A DNA stretch of 64,000 bases from Embleya hyalina (GCF_003967355.1 NZ_BIFH01000060.1:1-64000); one strand, 5' to 3'; numbered from the stretch's first letter, positions 18,470 through 27,903 are shown. Notes: generated from the sequence alone by a model not told the origin. Translations and numbers: made by a program.

Positions 18470-18640
18470 CCACCTTGAAATCGCGACGAAGGGTTCGGCG
18501 CCGGAAGCAGTACGACAGGACTGCGACAGTCACTCCCCGGCGTCGCTCAACAACTTGACGTCACGGACAAGAAGTAAGCAATCACACAAATGATGACTGG
18601 CCCGATTGCATCATGTAATGACGTGTTCTCATCCATCGAG
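18470..18640 (-). promoter_or_regulatory. likely promoter region of the four-gene operon
   Basis: The region upstream of the first operon gene contains the most AT-rich stretch nearby (about 18560-18620), including an inverted ATGATG/CATCAT at 18590-18595 and 18609-18614. I cannot assign -35 and -10 boxes with confidence, and no regulator gene is adjacent. Confidence 0.25.
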
Positions 18641-18923
18641 CTGGAAGGCTCCCGGCTCCTCTGGAACGCCCGTGCGACATCCGCGCGGCCGCCGCCGGGA
18701 ACGACACGAAGCCCACGGCGAGGCGCGGCCCTTCGCCGACCCGATCCCGTCCGTCGACGACTGCGCCGCGCGCGGCATCGGCGACGGATGTGGCACGGGC
18801 GGCGTGGGCGAGCATGCTCGTGTGCCGGCACGCCGGCACGTCCCGCCCGCTGCCGTCAGTCCTTGATAGTGAAGCGACCCGGCGTCATGCCGGCGGCGAA
18901 TCACAGCTCGCCGTCCGAGTCGA

Positions 18924-19565
18924 TCAGGGACGATTCTTGTTCCCGCCCTGCCACAGCTCGTGGCAGCCGCCCTTGTCGACGAACCAGACGGGGTCGGCCC
19001 TGCTGCTCACCGCTCTGACCCATCGTCGGATGAATCGATCCACCTGTCCTTGTTGCGGTCGGATTCGACGCGAAGACGTCCACCCCAGCAGTCGCCTTCG
19101 TCCCAGCTGTCGATGCACTTGACCTACACGACCGAGTCCGCCTCGGCCGAGAGCAGGTCTCCTTCGGGCGAGAAGGCGACGACGGCATCGCATCGAAGCG
19201 CGCCGCGGCATGCGCGGCGTCGTCCGGCAGGCCGGCCCTGATTCCGCACAGGCTGCCCGGGAGTTCCACCAGCTCGCCGCCGATGTGGGTGATCAGTACA
19301 GGGTCGCCGTGCTCGGCCATGATGCGCGCCCCCTCCGGGTCGGGCCGATCGTCGCCCACCAGTGTGCGCCGCCACCTCGAGGCGCCGACAGTGGCGCACG
19401 GCGGCGCGTGCGGGGGCGTGACGGTGGTAACGGACACCAGCCGCAGGTCGGAGGCGGTCCAACCGTCCGGATCGATGGCGAACAACCCCGAGGCGGCGCT
19501 ATCACGGACGAGGCCTGGTCCCGCTCCTCGCGGTCCCGGCCGTCGAATCCATTCCCGAGGCATCC
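18924..19565 (-). pseudogene. degenerate gene, paralog of 20764-21397
   Basis: Joining minus-strand frames gives a coherent protein: RDREERDQA, then LVRDSAASGLFAIDPDGWTA and SDLRLVSVTT, LITHIGGELVELPGSLCG, RFDAVVAFSPEGDLLSAEAD, CIDSWDEGDCWGGRLRVESD, and finally DPVWFVDKGGCHELWQGG with a TGA at 18924. It is interrupted by frame changes near 19515, 19195 and 18995 and by an in-frame TAG near 19124. At the first break, GGCCTC replaces the GGCCCT found in the paralog, a single lost C. The number of lesions indicates a true pseudogene. The GLFAIDPDGWT motif is shared with 20764-21397. Original function unknown. Confidence 0.6.
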
Positions 19566-19738
19566 CCGAAAGGGCGAATCCCGGCCCGGCGGCGCATGAG
19601 GCGGACCGGGGGCGGAGAAGTCACACCCCGGATGAGTGATCGCGATACGGCCTCGCCGCAGAGATGTCGGCTGCCGGTGGACGAGGTGCCGGCGGCGCCG
19701 CGCGGCCGGGGCTCCCGACGAGAGGATGACGGTACTCC

Positions 19739-20233
19739 ATGAGGTTTCGTGTGTTCGGCAGGGCGTCGTCGGTCGCCCTGACCATCCTGGCCGCGGTGGC
19801 GAGCGGGGTCCCGGCCGCCACCGCGGCACCCGCGTCCGCGGGCACGTCGGCGCGGGTTGCGTCGTCCGTCCAGGAGGGGCGCGACCCCATCGGCTTCTAC
19901 GTGCAGCGAGGGTATTCACGCGGGTCGTTCCAGGGCGAGGTCACGTGGACGGGCGACGGCTCCTACGCGATCGGCGGGTACCTGAGCGTGAACTGCGAGG
20001 CGACCTCGCGTACGACGGCGTGGATCCAGCACGGCGGGGCGAGCCAGTCCTGGAAGGACTCCGAAGAGGTCGGCTGCAGCGGCGTGGGCACCTCCGAGTC
20101 GAAGGCCATCCACGTCACCGGCAGACTGACCAGGCACGAGAAGCTGCACATCCGGCTGGGCACCTGGCAGTCCAGCTTCCCCGCCGGCACCTGGGAGCAC
20201 AGCGCCAAGTACGAGGCCGACGTCTTCTCCTGA
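19739..20233 (+). CDS. secreted protein, unknown function
   Basis: This 164-residue protein has a textbook signal peptide (MRFRVFGRASSVALTILAAV, cleavage likely after ATAAPASAG). The mature domain is beta-rich with repeated Ser/Trp/Gly strands: GSFQGEVTWTGDGSYAIGG, then VNCEATSRTTAWIQHGG, VGCSG and IRLGTWQSSFPAGTWEHSA. Two cysteines probably form a disulfide. The start is an ATG about seven bases after GAGAGGATG. It resembles small extracellular beta-sandwich proteins of streptomycetes; no enzyme motif was seen. No operon partner is evident. Confidence 0.8.
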   Translation: MRFRVFGRASSVALTILAAVASGVPAATAAPASAGTSARVASSVQEGRDPIGFYVQRGYSRGSFQGEVTWTGDGSYAIGGYLSVNCEATSRTTAWIQHGGASQSWKDSEEVGCSGVGTSESKAIHVTGRLTRHEKLHIRLGTWQSSFPAGTWEHSAKYEADVFS

Positions 20234-20617
20234 GCGAGGTCACCGGCCGGCGGGCGTTCCTCGCCCCCGATCCACGGACGTCAGGCCACGACCGCGGCGC
20301 CCGGGGACCCGGACGGGCCATCAGAGGCTTCGCGTGAACGCGGCCGGGGTAGCGGGTCGACACGTCCGGGTCGCGGCGAGGTCTTCGTGCGCGTGCCGCC
20401 CCTCACACGTGCGAACGGATGGCCCGCTCCGACCCGGACCCTGGAACACGTTGCGCTGAATTCCTGGCCTGCCCGCACCGTCCTGCGGCTGCGTGCCCGG
20501 CCCATTCGAAGGAGAGCGTGTGACAGACCAGGCCGAGCAACAGGAAGACGACCGGAACCCGTGGCGGGCGATGTGCACCACCGACGGCGGGTGGAGTCCG
20601 GCGGTGGTGTTCGCCGA
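20234..20617. other. intergenic stretch with a doubtful plus-strand start
   Basis: A GTG at 20520 with a good GAAGGAG site begins VTDQAEQQEDDRNPWRAMC and reads sensibly for about 45 codons. It then runs antisense to the small membrane-protein gene at 20618-20839 and becomes Arg-rich. It may be a real short gene or a truncated one; I do not call it as a full CDS. Confidence 0.3.
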
Positions 20618-20839
20618 TCACCCGTCCGTCGACGTCGCCGGCCAGTCCCAGGGCTTCAAGATCGTCTCACTGCCCCTTCCGGGCTCACCTCGGCCGAACC
20701 CCTGGAAGGTCCAGGACCAGTGTCCGGTCGCGATCCACTGGACGATCAGGACGACCACACCGATCAGGGGAATGACCAAGACGGGGATCGCGGCTGCCGC
20801 CACGCAGCAGACGAGGCCCTGGGCTCCGCTGTCCGACAT
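20618..20839 (-). CDS. small single-pass membrane protein
   Basis: The 73-residue product starts at MSDSGAQGLVCC behind GGAAGG. Residues about 9-33 form one strong membrane helix (AAAAIPVLVIPLIGVVVLIV), followed by WSWTFQGFG and a polar tail. The in-frame ATG at 20857 lacks a ribosome site, so I chose 20839. Its 5' end overlaps the 3' end of the decayed gene 20764-21397 in another frame. Unknown function. Confidence 0.5.
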   Translation of the reverse strand: MSDSGAQGLVCCVAAAAIPVLVIPLIGVVVLIVQWIATGHWSWTFQGFGRGEPGRGSETILKPWDWPATSTDG

Positions 20840-21397
20840 GCCTTCCACGGTAGACATCCGGCGATCGACCGGCGAACGGAACGCTCTTCTGTCACCCGCC
20901 GCAGGTCGGAGGTGGTCCAACCGTCCGGATCGATGGCGAACAACGCCAGCGCGGCGCCATCGCCGACCAGGGCCTGGTCCCGCTCCTCGCGGTCCGCCTC
21001 GTCGATGCCGGCGGGTTCGGCGGGCGCGAAATCGACGATCGTGAGCAGGTCGAGTTGACGCGGCCCGTCGGCGTCGGGTGCCTCGGCCGCGACGGCGAGG
21101 ACGCGGATGTCGCCGCTCTCGAATCGCAGGGTGGCGCCGGCAACGTAGTCGATGTCCGCGTCCCGATACCGAATCGGCCGGACGGAGACGATGCGCCGAT
21201 CCAGAACGGCTCATGGGGAAGTCCGGAGGATCGTCCTCCACGGTGACGTGGCGGTACTCGTCCAGGTCGTAGTGATCGTGGGGTTCGTCCAGGTGCAACC
21301 ACATGTGCAGGAGGGACGGTTCGGTGTCCGGGTAGTGGTGCCGGGACGTCGTGACCCGCAGGAGCCGGCGGCCGCTCGGGTCCTCGGCGTTGATCAT
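20764..21397 (-). pseudogene. frame-shifted gene, paralog of 18924-19565
   Basis: The frame from ATG 21397 reads MINAEDPSGRRLLRVTTSRH, LLHMWLHLDEPHDHYDLDEY and VTVEDDPPDFP. It then must shift by one base near 21213 to continue AVLDRRIVSVRPIRYRDADI, IRVLAVAAEAPDADGP, LLTIVDFAPAEPAG and LALFAIDPDGWTTSDLRRV to a TGA at 20764. Codon quality is good on both sides of the shift, so the change is recent or a read error. The FAIDPDGWT motif links it to 18924-19565. Cytoplasmic protein of about 210 residues; family unknown. Confidence 0.58.
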
Positions 21398-21409
21398 TCG
21401 TGGATGCTT

Positions 21410-21817
21410 GCACGACCGCCTGCGATTGGGCACCGGTTTCCAGGAGGCCCCGTGCCGTGGCCGCGTAGCGGATGGCGGTTTTCTCGTCGATGCCGAAGAC
21501 GAGGGCGAGTTGGAGGGGTTCGAGGCCGTGGGTCAGGGCCCTTCGAGTTGGCGGTCGACGCGGAGGCGTTCGAGGGTCGCGGCCATGTTGCGGGTGGCTT
21601 CGGTTGCCGAGAGCCCCGACGGGGCCGAGTTCGACGGCGGTCTTTGGGGTGATCAGCAGGTGTGGGTTCGCGGTGTTCGGCCGGCGGGTTCGCCGATGAT
21701 CGAGCCATTCCACGATCGCGTGGTGGGTGAGGTCGTCCAGTGGACGGTTGTGTCCGGCAATCGTGATGCGGCGGTTGCCGAGACCGTCGGCACCATCCGC
21801 TGTCGGTGGTGAGTGTC
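21410..21817 (-). pseudogene. tyrosine recombinase/integrase C-terminal remnant
   Basis: The minus strand reads NRRITIAGHNRPLDDLTHHA, VEWLDHRRTRRPNTANPHLL, then after a short frame disturbance ALTHGLEPLQLALVFGIDEK and TAIRYAATARGLLE. This order matches the C-terminal part of actinomycete site-specific integrases and is parallel to the remnant at 25440-25940, which has the same NRRITIAGH start. The N-terminal and catalytic core are missing. It marks an old mobile-element insertion. Confidence 0.6.
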
Positions 21818-21936
21818 GTCGACGCTTCGTCGTGTTGGTTCCTTCGGGTGGTGGCGGCAGTGGTCCGACGTGTGTCGGGTCGGTCCCGTGGTAGGTGTCG
21901 TGGCACACCGTCGGGAACATGCATTGGGAGTGTGGG

Positions 21937-22680
21937 ATGAACACGTCCGAGAAGCCGGCCTCCTCCGACGCCGACGCGACCGGAGGCGACGACTGCGCGT
22001 ACTGGCGGGGGGTGCTCGATCGGGCCCTGCAGGGGCGCGACCCCGACCATCCGTACCGGGAATGGGGTGCCGCCGCGGAGGCCTGGCTCCAGCTTCTGTC
22101 GAAGGGGTGCAGCGACACGTACTGGTGGAAGGGCGGTGACGTCGATCCGACCGCAGACCACGTGAAGACGTTCGTCGTCGTCGAACCGTCGGGCACCGAC
22201 CGGCCCATCGTCATGACCGCGAAGCCCTACCCCCATGGTCCCTTCGAGGGCTTCTACATGAAGGACCTCCCCGGCCGGGCCGACCGAACGAGCGAATGGA
22301 CCGTCGCGGACGCGCACTGGGACGACGTGCAGATGGACCTCGCACAAGCGCACGTCGAGCGCCGACTGCTCTTCCACATCAAGGGAGTCGGCGGCTACCA
22401 CGCCGGCGACTACGTCGTGGGCTCCGACGACGGCTTCGGCGGGCACGTACGCGTGACCGGCGAGTGCGACCACGAACGCTACTGGTGGACACTCGTTGCC
22501 GACCACGACGGCGCCGGCCCCGGGTTCCTGGTGGCACGGGTACAGAAGAACAGTGGATATGTCAGCACGAACACCGGCCTCATGGGTTACAACCCGGTGA
22601 TGTACGACGACGGCTACACCGGCTGGGCCGACGTGTACCCGCAGAACTGTCGCCGCCGGCGCTTCGTCGGGATCTCGTAG
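21937..22680 (+). CDS. hypothetical protein, 247 aa
   Basis: The ATG at 21937 follows GGGAGTGTGG and begins MNTSEKPASSDADATGGDDC. The product is acidic and Trp-rich: CAYWRGVLDRALQGRDPDHP, AEAWLQLLSKGCSDTYWW, GFYMKDLPGRADRTSEWTVA, HAGDYVVGSDDGFGGHVRV, YWWTLVADHDGAGPGFLVAR and GYNPVMYDDGYTGWADVYP. There is no signal peptide or membrane helix. Coding quality is high throughout. Its stop at 22680 abuts an IS21-family remnant, and the final Arg-rich residues (NCRRRRFVGIS) may have been altered by that junction. Not recognised. Confidence 0.68.
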   Translation: MNTSEKPASSDADATGGDDCAYWRGVLDRALQGRDPDHPYREWGAAAEAWLQLLSKGCSDTYWWKGGDVDPTADHVKTFVVVEPSGTDRPIVMTAKPYPHGPFEGFYMKDLPGRADRTSEWTVADAHWDDVQMDLAQAHVERRLLFHIKGVGGYHAGDYVVGSDDGFGGHVRVTGECDHERYWWTLVADHDGAGPGFLVARVQKNSGYVSTNTGLMGYNPVMYDDGYTGWADVYPQNCRRRRFVGIS

Positions 22681-22683
22681 ACG

Positions 22684-22973
22684 CCGACTCGCAACCGCGT
22701 CGAGGTCACCGTCTCCTCTCCGTCGGGCACGGACGACCCCGGGGCACCGGCGGCCTGGATCCGGCGCTCCGAGCGGCGCCTGGCACGATCGTCGCACTCG
22801 GCCATCAACAGCTCGGACAGGGAGCCGAGATAGGACATCTGCTCACGGGCGGCGCTCTCGGCGTGCTCGGGGAACCGGGAGCGGATGGTGGGCAGCCGCA
22901 ACATCCGGCATGCCTGGTCGACGGCGGCGGTGGCGGCCCGCTCGGTGAGTCCTCGCCGGCGGGGGAAGGTCAC
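22684..22973 (-). pseudogene. istB: IS21-family IstB helper ATPase, N-terminal remnant
   Basis: Starting at GTG 22973, overlapping the istA stop, the minus strand reads MTFPRRRGLTERAATAAVDQ, ACRMLRLPTIRSRFPEHAE, REQMSYLGSLSELLMAECDD and RARRRSERRIQAAG. This is the N-terminal domain of IS21 IstB proteins. After about 75 residues the similarity ends before any Walker A motif and the sequence becomes unrelated. The helper ATPase is therefore truncated and non-functional. Confidence 0.75.
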
Positions 22974-23335
22974 GGCTTGTCTCCTTCAGGGGTCGGGCGG
23001 TCCCGTCGGCGGCGTCGCAGTAGCTGGTCGTAGTGGGCGACCCAGGGCAGCGGCCTGGTGTCGGGCGGAAGCCGGGCCTGGCGCCGCTCGGCGAGCGAGA
23101 ACACCGCTGCCCGGTTCATGGCGGGCGGTTCCGGTTTCATCGGGGCTGTTGTGTCGGCCTCGGCAGCTTTGCGGGCCTCCAGCGCGACGGCGTCCCAGGT
23201 AAGCGCGCCTGAGCGAAGAACCGCAGCGACGCCGGCAACGAGGTGTTCAGGGGCAGATGGCGGCCCAGCGGCAGAACGTCGATGAGCGCGCGCGTCCCGT
23301 CGCACTCTCCGTGGGTGGCAGCGACACCTGACCCA
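22970..23335 (-). pseudogene. istA: IS21-family IstA transposase, C-terminal remnant
   Basis: The C-terminus reads EHLVAGVAAVLRSGALTWDA, VALEARKAAEAD, FSLAERRQARLPPDTRPLPW and a basic end, with its TGA at 22970 overlapping the istB GTG in the usual IS21 arrangement. Further upstream the sequence ECDGTRALIDVLPLGRHLPL fits the same transposase but lies in another frame, so a frameshift is present near 23220. The catalytic DDE domain is absent. It is the leftover of an IS21 element cut at both ends. Confidence 0.68.
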
Positions 23336-23951
23336 CACGGCCGAGTACCTCCCGAGCAGGCCGAGCGAGGCGAGCGACCCGGGTGGGACAGGCTGAACGC
23401 GGCGCAGCGCGAGCAGCTGCGCGCGCTCGGTCTCACCCCGCCCGCGTCGGCGAAGCCGAGGACTCCGCGCTCGGCGGCACGGTGCACCTCGGGGAGGTGC
23501 TGGTGGTGTGGGACCCGGGCGAGTGGCACGGCATCTCGTCACACGGAACGAGCGACGACACCGCGACCGTGGCGCCGGCCGCCGAGCGGGTCGCGGCCGA
23601 GGCGTCCGACGGGCGGTGGATCGTGGCCGGCCCGGACGACGACGAGGCGTTGCCCCGGCGGCCGGGCGGGACGAGTCGCGGCGGGCGGTGCGCGCGGCCC
23701 GCGGGGACGGCCCGGACTTCTGGTCGCTCGGGTCGGGTGTGCGTGGGTGGGTGTGCCACCGTTCGCCGGCCGGCGCCCGCTCGATCGGGTCGACGGCGCG
23801 CTCCGTCGCGGCGGCGCGGGATCCCTCGTACTCGTACATCCGCAGCAGTCCGTCCATGGCGTACACGGGCGCCCTGTGCTGCGGTTCCGGGCCGTGGCGG
23901 CCGGCGCCGGGCGATGGGGTGTCACCGCCCGGCGGCCGGCGCGCCGGGGCT
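23336..23951. other. mosaic of short coding-like fragments
   Basis: On the plus strand WDRLNAAQREQLRALGLTPP (about 23385-23445) resembles helicase-associated domains of Streptomyces. It is followed in another frame by TVHLGEVLVVWDPGEWHGIS up to about 23690. On the minus strand MYAMDGLLRMYEYEGSRAAA (about 23720-23866) also has coding-like composition. None forms a complete gene. I read the stretch as recombined debris next to the IS21 remnant. Confidence 0.35.
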
Positions 23952-24431
23952 TCAGGTCACCGTCACCGGTTGGCACACGGCGTAGACCACGTAGGAGCCC
24001 GTGGTGCCGGCCGAGTTGTTGAAGGACACCGTCCACGTGTCGGCGGCGGACGGATAGGACTCGTACACCTGGGCGGTGAGGTTGTTGCCTCCGAGGGGCG
24101 TCTTGAATCCACCGCCCGTGATGGCCGTTCCCGACGGACACATCGCGGTTCCCGTGTTGAGCCCGGACGTCAGCGTGTAGGTCATCTGGACGATCTGGGT
24201 CGGCCGGGTCGGCCCCGCAGGACCGGCAGGCCCCGCGGGTCCGGCGGGTCCGGCGGGTCCGGGAGGCCCCGGAGGGCCGGGTTTTGCGGCCGGGCAGTTG
24301 TGCGGGCAGTCTCCGCCTCCTCCGTGCCCGTCCGCGTGCTCGGCCGCGGCGGGGTGCGCCACGACTCCCGTAAGCAGTGCGGCGGCCAGCAGCGACGGGG
24401 CGGCGTTCCGCAGCAGAGTCAGGTATCTCAA
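23952..24431 (-). CDS. secreted collagen-like protein
   Basis: The 159-residue product probably starts at TTG 24429-24431, five bases after GGAGGA; no ATG or GTG fits as well. A signal peptide (LLRNAAPSLLAAALLTGVVA, cleavage after HPAAA) is followed by CPHNCPAAKPG, then a short run of Gly-X-Y triplets (GPPGPPGPAGPAGPAGPAG). A C-terminal globular domain carries TGLNTG-like SGLNTGTAMCPSGTAITGGG, a Cys motif, and YVVYAVCQPVTVT. It is likely an extracellular or surface protein whose triplets could trimerise. The GXY tract is encoded by near-identical 9-bp units, so its length may vary. Confidence 0.8.
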   Translation of the reverse strand: MRYLTLLRNAAPSLLAAALLTGVVAHPAAAEHADGHGGGGDCPHNCPAAKPGPPGPPGPAGPAGPAGPAGPAGPTRPTQIVQMTYTLTSGLNTGTAMCPSGTAITGGGFKTPLGGNNLTAQVYESYPSAADTWTVSFNNSAGTTGSYVVYAVCQPVTVT

Positions 24432-25286
24432 CGTGTCCTCCAAGGGGGTATCGGCCTTCGAGGTTGCCCGTACGACGAGCGCGAGAAACAGACGGGCGGA
24501 TGGGCGTCTCCGACCATGTGTGATCGTGTACAGCCGTCCGCGACCCGTGCGTGGCGGCTGCGGCCGGAGACCGACCGCGGCAGCCTGCCGGTCGTCCCCG
24601 AGCGGGGCCAGAACTCTCCCGGGGCCGTGAACGGGACCGGTCCGAACGGCAGTTCGGTTCTCCACTCCGAGGCGCCGAACCCACCCACGGGTGGCCCTGA
24701 AAGGTGGCCGGGGGGCCGGGGGCTTGTGAATCTGGTCGCATCCGTCGAAACGGTTTTCGCGGATCGGCCCCGGGGAGAAGGGACACCCCAACGACACCAA
24801 CACGGGCTAGCAGGTCCCCGCCCCACGCGACAACACCCCCGGAGCCGCCATCCACGCCTGGGCAATCTGCCTACCGATCGGATAAGCCCCCGCGCCCACC
24901 CGGCCAGGCCCCGGGATCCTCGCGTCGCGGGCCGGCGCCGCGCCTCGGACCGCGTGTCGCGCGGATCGAGTGGGGCGGTACCGCCCGACGAGGGGTCGTG
25001 GACCCGGGGCGCGCGACTTTGGGAACCGACCATTCTCGTCCGACCCCGTCCGGCGGCGCCGACCGTGTCCCTGCCCGCGCCGACCGATGCGCGGCTCACG
25101 CTGCGAACCGGTCCGGTGGCGTCGGGATCGTGGGCTTCGTGTGTAATCGTGTCGTATCGTTCGGGCGAATCGGCCGTGTCCGGGGGCGGTTTGCCGGCGC
25201 AGGGTGGGTGGGGTGTCCCTCGCGGGGTCCTCACATTCGTCTCGTGGCGTGGTGTGCGGGCTGTGCCCCACGACACGGACACCGAA
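24432..25286. other. long intergenic stretch
   Basis: No frame has convincing coding character. It contains a G-run-rich section (24700-24790), and every translation is Arg/Pro-rich. The promoter of the collagen-like gene should lie at its left end, but no clear boxes were found. Confidence 0.4.
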
Positions 25287-25318
25287 CGGCCCCGACCACA
25301 CGTACGCGGTCGGGGCCG
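25287..25318. terminator. perfect inverted repeat, possible terminator
   Basis: An 11-bp perfect stem (CGGCCCCGACC at 25287-25297 with its complement at 25308-25318) encloses a 10-nt loop. No T-tract follows, which is common in actinomycetes. It lies in non-coding sequence upstream of the integrase remnant. Confidence 0.45.
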
Positions 25319-25439
25319 CGACCGTTCCCCGCGTGGGGGGGCCGCCGTCGCGGCGGCCGTGCGCTACGTCGCGGGTGGACAAGCCACCACACGAACCCGG
25401 TACCGGTGCCGACGACGGGTACTCGAAGCGGGTTCGGGC

Positions 25440-25940
25440 GCCGACGTGCCGGCCGTCGAACGGATCGCCGTCACCCCGGGGCAACGGTTGATCGTTGCCC
25501 CGGCCGCTATCCATGCCGCCCGCGCCAGAGCCATCCATCTCACGCTGGACGACTTGGACATGCCCAACCGGCGGATCACGATCGCCGGACACGCCCAAAG
25601 GCTTGGCGAACTCGCCTACCAGACCCTGCGGGCCTGGCTCGACCAACGCCGCACCACCTGGCCGAGGACTCCCAACCGACACGTCCTGATCAACGCGATG
25701 ACCGCGCCGAGAACCGAACCCGTCAGCGCCGAGTACCTCAAGCGGCACCTGCTGCACCAGGGTGTCCACCTCGAACGCATCCGCGGCAACCGGGTATTGC
25801 ACGAAGCCCTGACCGTCGGCACCGACCCGCTGCACCGCGCCCTGGTCTTCAACCTGTCCCACATCACCGCGAGCCGCTACGCGACCATCGCCCAGGACCT
25901 GCTCGACGACCAGATCGAGCAGCCCGCCAAGAGCGGATGA
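25440..25940 (+). pseudogene. tyrosine recombinase/integrase C-terminal remnant
   Basis: The plus strand reads IHLTLDDLDMPNRRITIAGH, AQRLGELAYQTLRAWLDQRR, RTPNRHVLINAMTAPRTEPV and LHRALVFNLSHITASRYATI, ending at TGA 25940. This is a C-terminal integrase-type sequence with the same motif order as the minus-strand remnant at 21410-21817. The first part of the protein is missing. The two remnants are on opposite strands, so they are independent insertions or an inverted duplication. Confidence 0.62.
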
Positions 25941-26646
25941 GTATCCTGCCGACAAGGGAGGCGACCAACCCGCCACCCTTGCGGGCACGCCTGCAGAAAA
26001 CGCCGTGGGTTCCCGGTGAACGTCCCTCGGTCACGCTGAACTCACGGCGGACGTGCCGTTAACGAACGGCGATCCAGCCGACACGTGCCTGAGCGGCGGT
26101 TTGGGGCTGCCCGGGAGGCAGGTCGGGGGTGTTGTTCGCCGGCCGCGCCTCGCCAGATGGTCCCTCACCAGCGATCAGCAGCACAGTGTCAGATCCGCCG
26201 GTCAGCGCGGTGGGCACCCGGCCACGTCGACTCGCCCATGGATATGTGGCAGCGCGACCCCGACGGCCCCGCGTGCGGTGGCCCGCTCCTTGTGGCGCCT
26301 GCACGCGGACGCGCGGCGATTTCCGAACGCGAGTGCGTCCGGGTGGGCTCCGAGTCGGGGTGATGCGTTGCGTAGGTGTTCGTGGTGCGGAAAGTCCCGG
26401 AGCCGTGGGCTCCGGAGCCGCCTGGTTCCGTGAGGTGGACTTGGCCGGCTGGTGGAAGCGGCCGCCCGGTACAAGGCGCGGGTGCGCACGGTGAGATGCG
26501 CCTCCGCCTCGCCGATGTCCCACGGCGTCCGTGGTCCCGGTCGGGCCGTGAGGAATCGGCGCCGCCCGGAGCCGGCGGGTGCGGGCCCGGGCGATGTCGC
26601 AGGGCGGCGCGGCCGGGGCGTGAACCGACTGGTTGATACTGATCGC
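25941..26646. other. intergenic stretch before the two-component operon
   Basis: No supported gene. Frames are Arg- and Pro-rich. The promoter of the kinase-regulator pair should lie in the last 200 bases, but no confident boxes were recognised. Confidence 0.4.
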
Positions 26647-27903
26647 ATGGACGAGGACGGGACGGGGACGGTGCGCGAGGTGCTGAGGACTGTTCGCAGG
26701 GATCTGCTGACGCCCGTCCCGCAGCCGATGCCGCCCATGGGCGGGCCGAGGCCACTGAGGTGGCTGCCGCATGTCGCGGTCGTCGCGGTGGCGGTGTTCG
26801 CGGCGGTCTCCGCCACCGAGGACATCCCGCTGAGGCCCGTCGGGATGATCCACGCGGCACTGCTCGTGGCCGCGTTGCGCCGGCCGCTGCCGGCCTGGTG
26901 GCTGTCCCTGGCGATGTTGCCGGTGTTCTCGCTCTGGGGGCCATTCGGGCCGTACATGGGATGGGCGTGGGCCGTGCACGCCGGGCTCCTGTTCCTCGTC
27001 GCGCTGCGCAACCCGCCGCGGGTGACGGCCGAGACGGTGTTGCCGAGCCTCGCGCTGCTGCTGGGGCTCCGGGTGGCGGGCGCCGGGATGGGGCCCTGGT
27101 ACTTCACGGTGATCGTGCTGGTGATGTTCGCCCTCGTCTGGATCGCGGCGACCGGGGTGCGCAGGACGAGGGAGGCCCGCACCCGGTTCGCGGAACAGGA
27201 GGTGGCGCTCGCGCAGGAGCGGGCGCACCGCACCGTCCTGGAGGAACGCGCCCGCATCGCCCGCGAGTTGCACGACGTGGTCGCCCACCACATGTCCCTC
27301 ATCGCGATCCGGGCGGACGCCGCCCCGTACCGGGTCGCGGATCCGCCCCGGGAACTGGTCGCGGAACTGGCCGGCATCCGCGCGGGCGCGCTGGAGGGAC
27401 TGACCGAACTGCGTCGGCTCCTCGGCGTGCTGCGTGCCGAGGACCATTCCGGCGGCCACGCTCCCGAGGCGCCGCAGCCCACCCTGGAGCGGCTCGACGA
27501 CCTGCTCACCGGCGTCCGGGCGGCCGGGCTCGACGTGCGGGCGGTGACCTCCGGGGTCCGCCGCCCGCTGCCCGAGGGCGTGGAACTGTCCGCGTACCGC
27601 ATCGTGCAGGAGTCCCTCAGCAACACCCTGCGCCACGCCCCCGGCGCCGCGGCCCGCGTCGAACTCGCCTATGCACACGACGCACTTCGTGTGCGGATCA
27701 GCAACGGCGCCGGAGGGCGGACCGCCCGGCCCTCCCCGGGCGCCGGACACGGCCTCCTGGGCATGCGTGAACGTGCTGCGATGCTCGGCGGAGAAGTCTC
27801 CGCGGGCCCCACCCCCGAGGGCGGCTACGAGGTCACGGCCGTGCTGCCGGTGCCCGCCGTCCCGGCCGTCCGAACAGACACAGACAAGGAACACACCGAA
27901 TGA
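26647..27903 (+). CDS. NarL-type sensor histidine kinase
   Basis: This 418-residue kinase begins MDEDGTGTVREVLRTVRRDL. Four to six hydrophobic helices at about 40-180 (LPHVAVVAVAVFAAVSATED, LLVAALRRPLPAWWLSLAML, PWYFTVIVLVMFALVWIAAT) form the membrane sensor. The HisKA_3 box ERARIARELHDVVAHHMSLI supplies the phosphoacceptor His near residue 220. The HATPase lobe follows, with YRIVQESLSNTLRHAPG as N-box and GAGHGLLGMRERAAMLGG as G-box. The TGA overlaps the ATG of the response regulator (ATGA), so the two are translated together. The signal is unknown; no periplasmic domain of note is present, suggesting sensing within the membrane. Confidence 0.92.
   Translation: MDEDGTGTVREVLRTVRRDLLTPVPQPMPPMGGPRPLRWLPHVAVVAVAVFAAVSATEDIPLRPVGMIHAALLVAALRRPLPAWWLSLAMLPVFSLWGPFGPYMGWAWAVHAGLLFLVALRNPPRVTAETVLPSLALLLGLRVAGAGMGPWYFTVIVLVMFALVWIAATGVRRTREARTRFAEQEVALAQERAHRTVLEERARIARELHDVVAHHMSLIAIRADAAPYRVADPPRELVAELAGIRAGALEGLTELRRLLGVLRAEDHSGGHAPEAPQPTLERLDDLLTGVRAAGLDVRAVTSGVRRPLPEGVELSAYRIVQESLSNTLRHAPGAAARVELAYAHDALRVRISNGAGGRTARPSPGAGHGLLGMRERAAMLGGEVSAGPTPEGGYEVTAVLPVPAVPAVRTDTDKEHTE

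Noticed and set aside
20520-21044. Plus-strand gene starting VTDQAEQQEDDRNPW
   Set aside because: It has a good ribosome site and a plausible first 45 codons, but then runs antisense to a better supported membrane-protein gene and becomes Arg-rich. It is noted in the region entry only.
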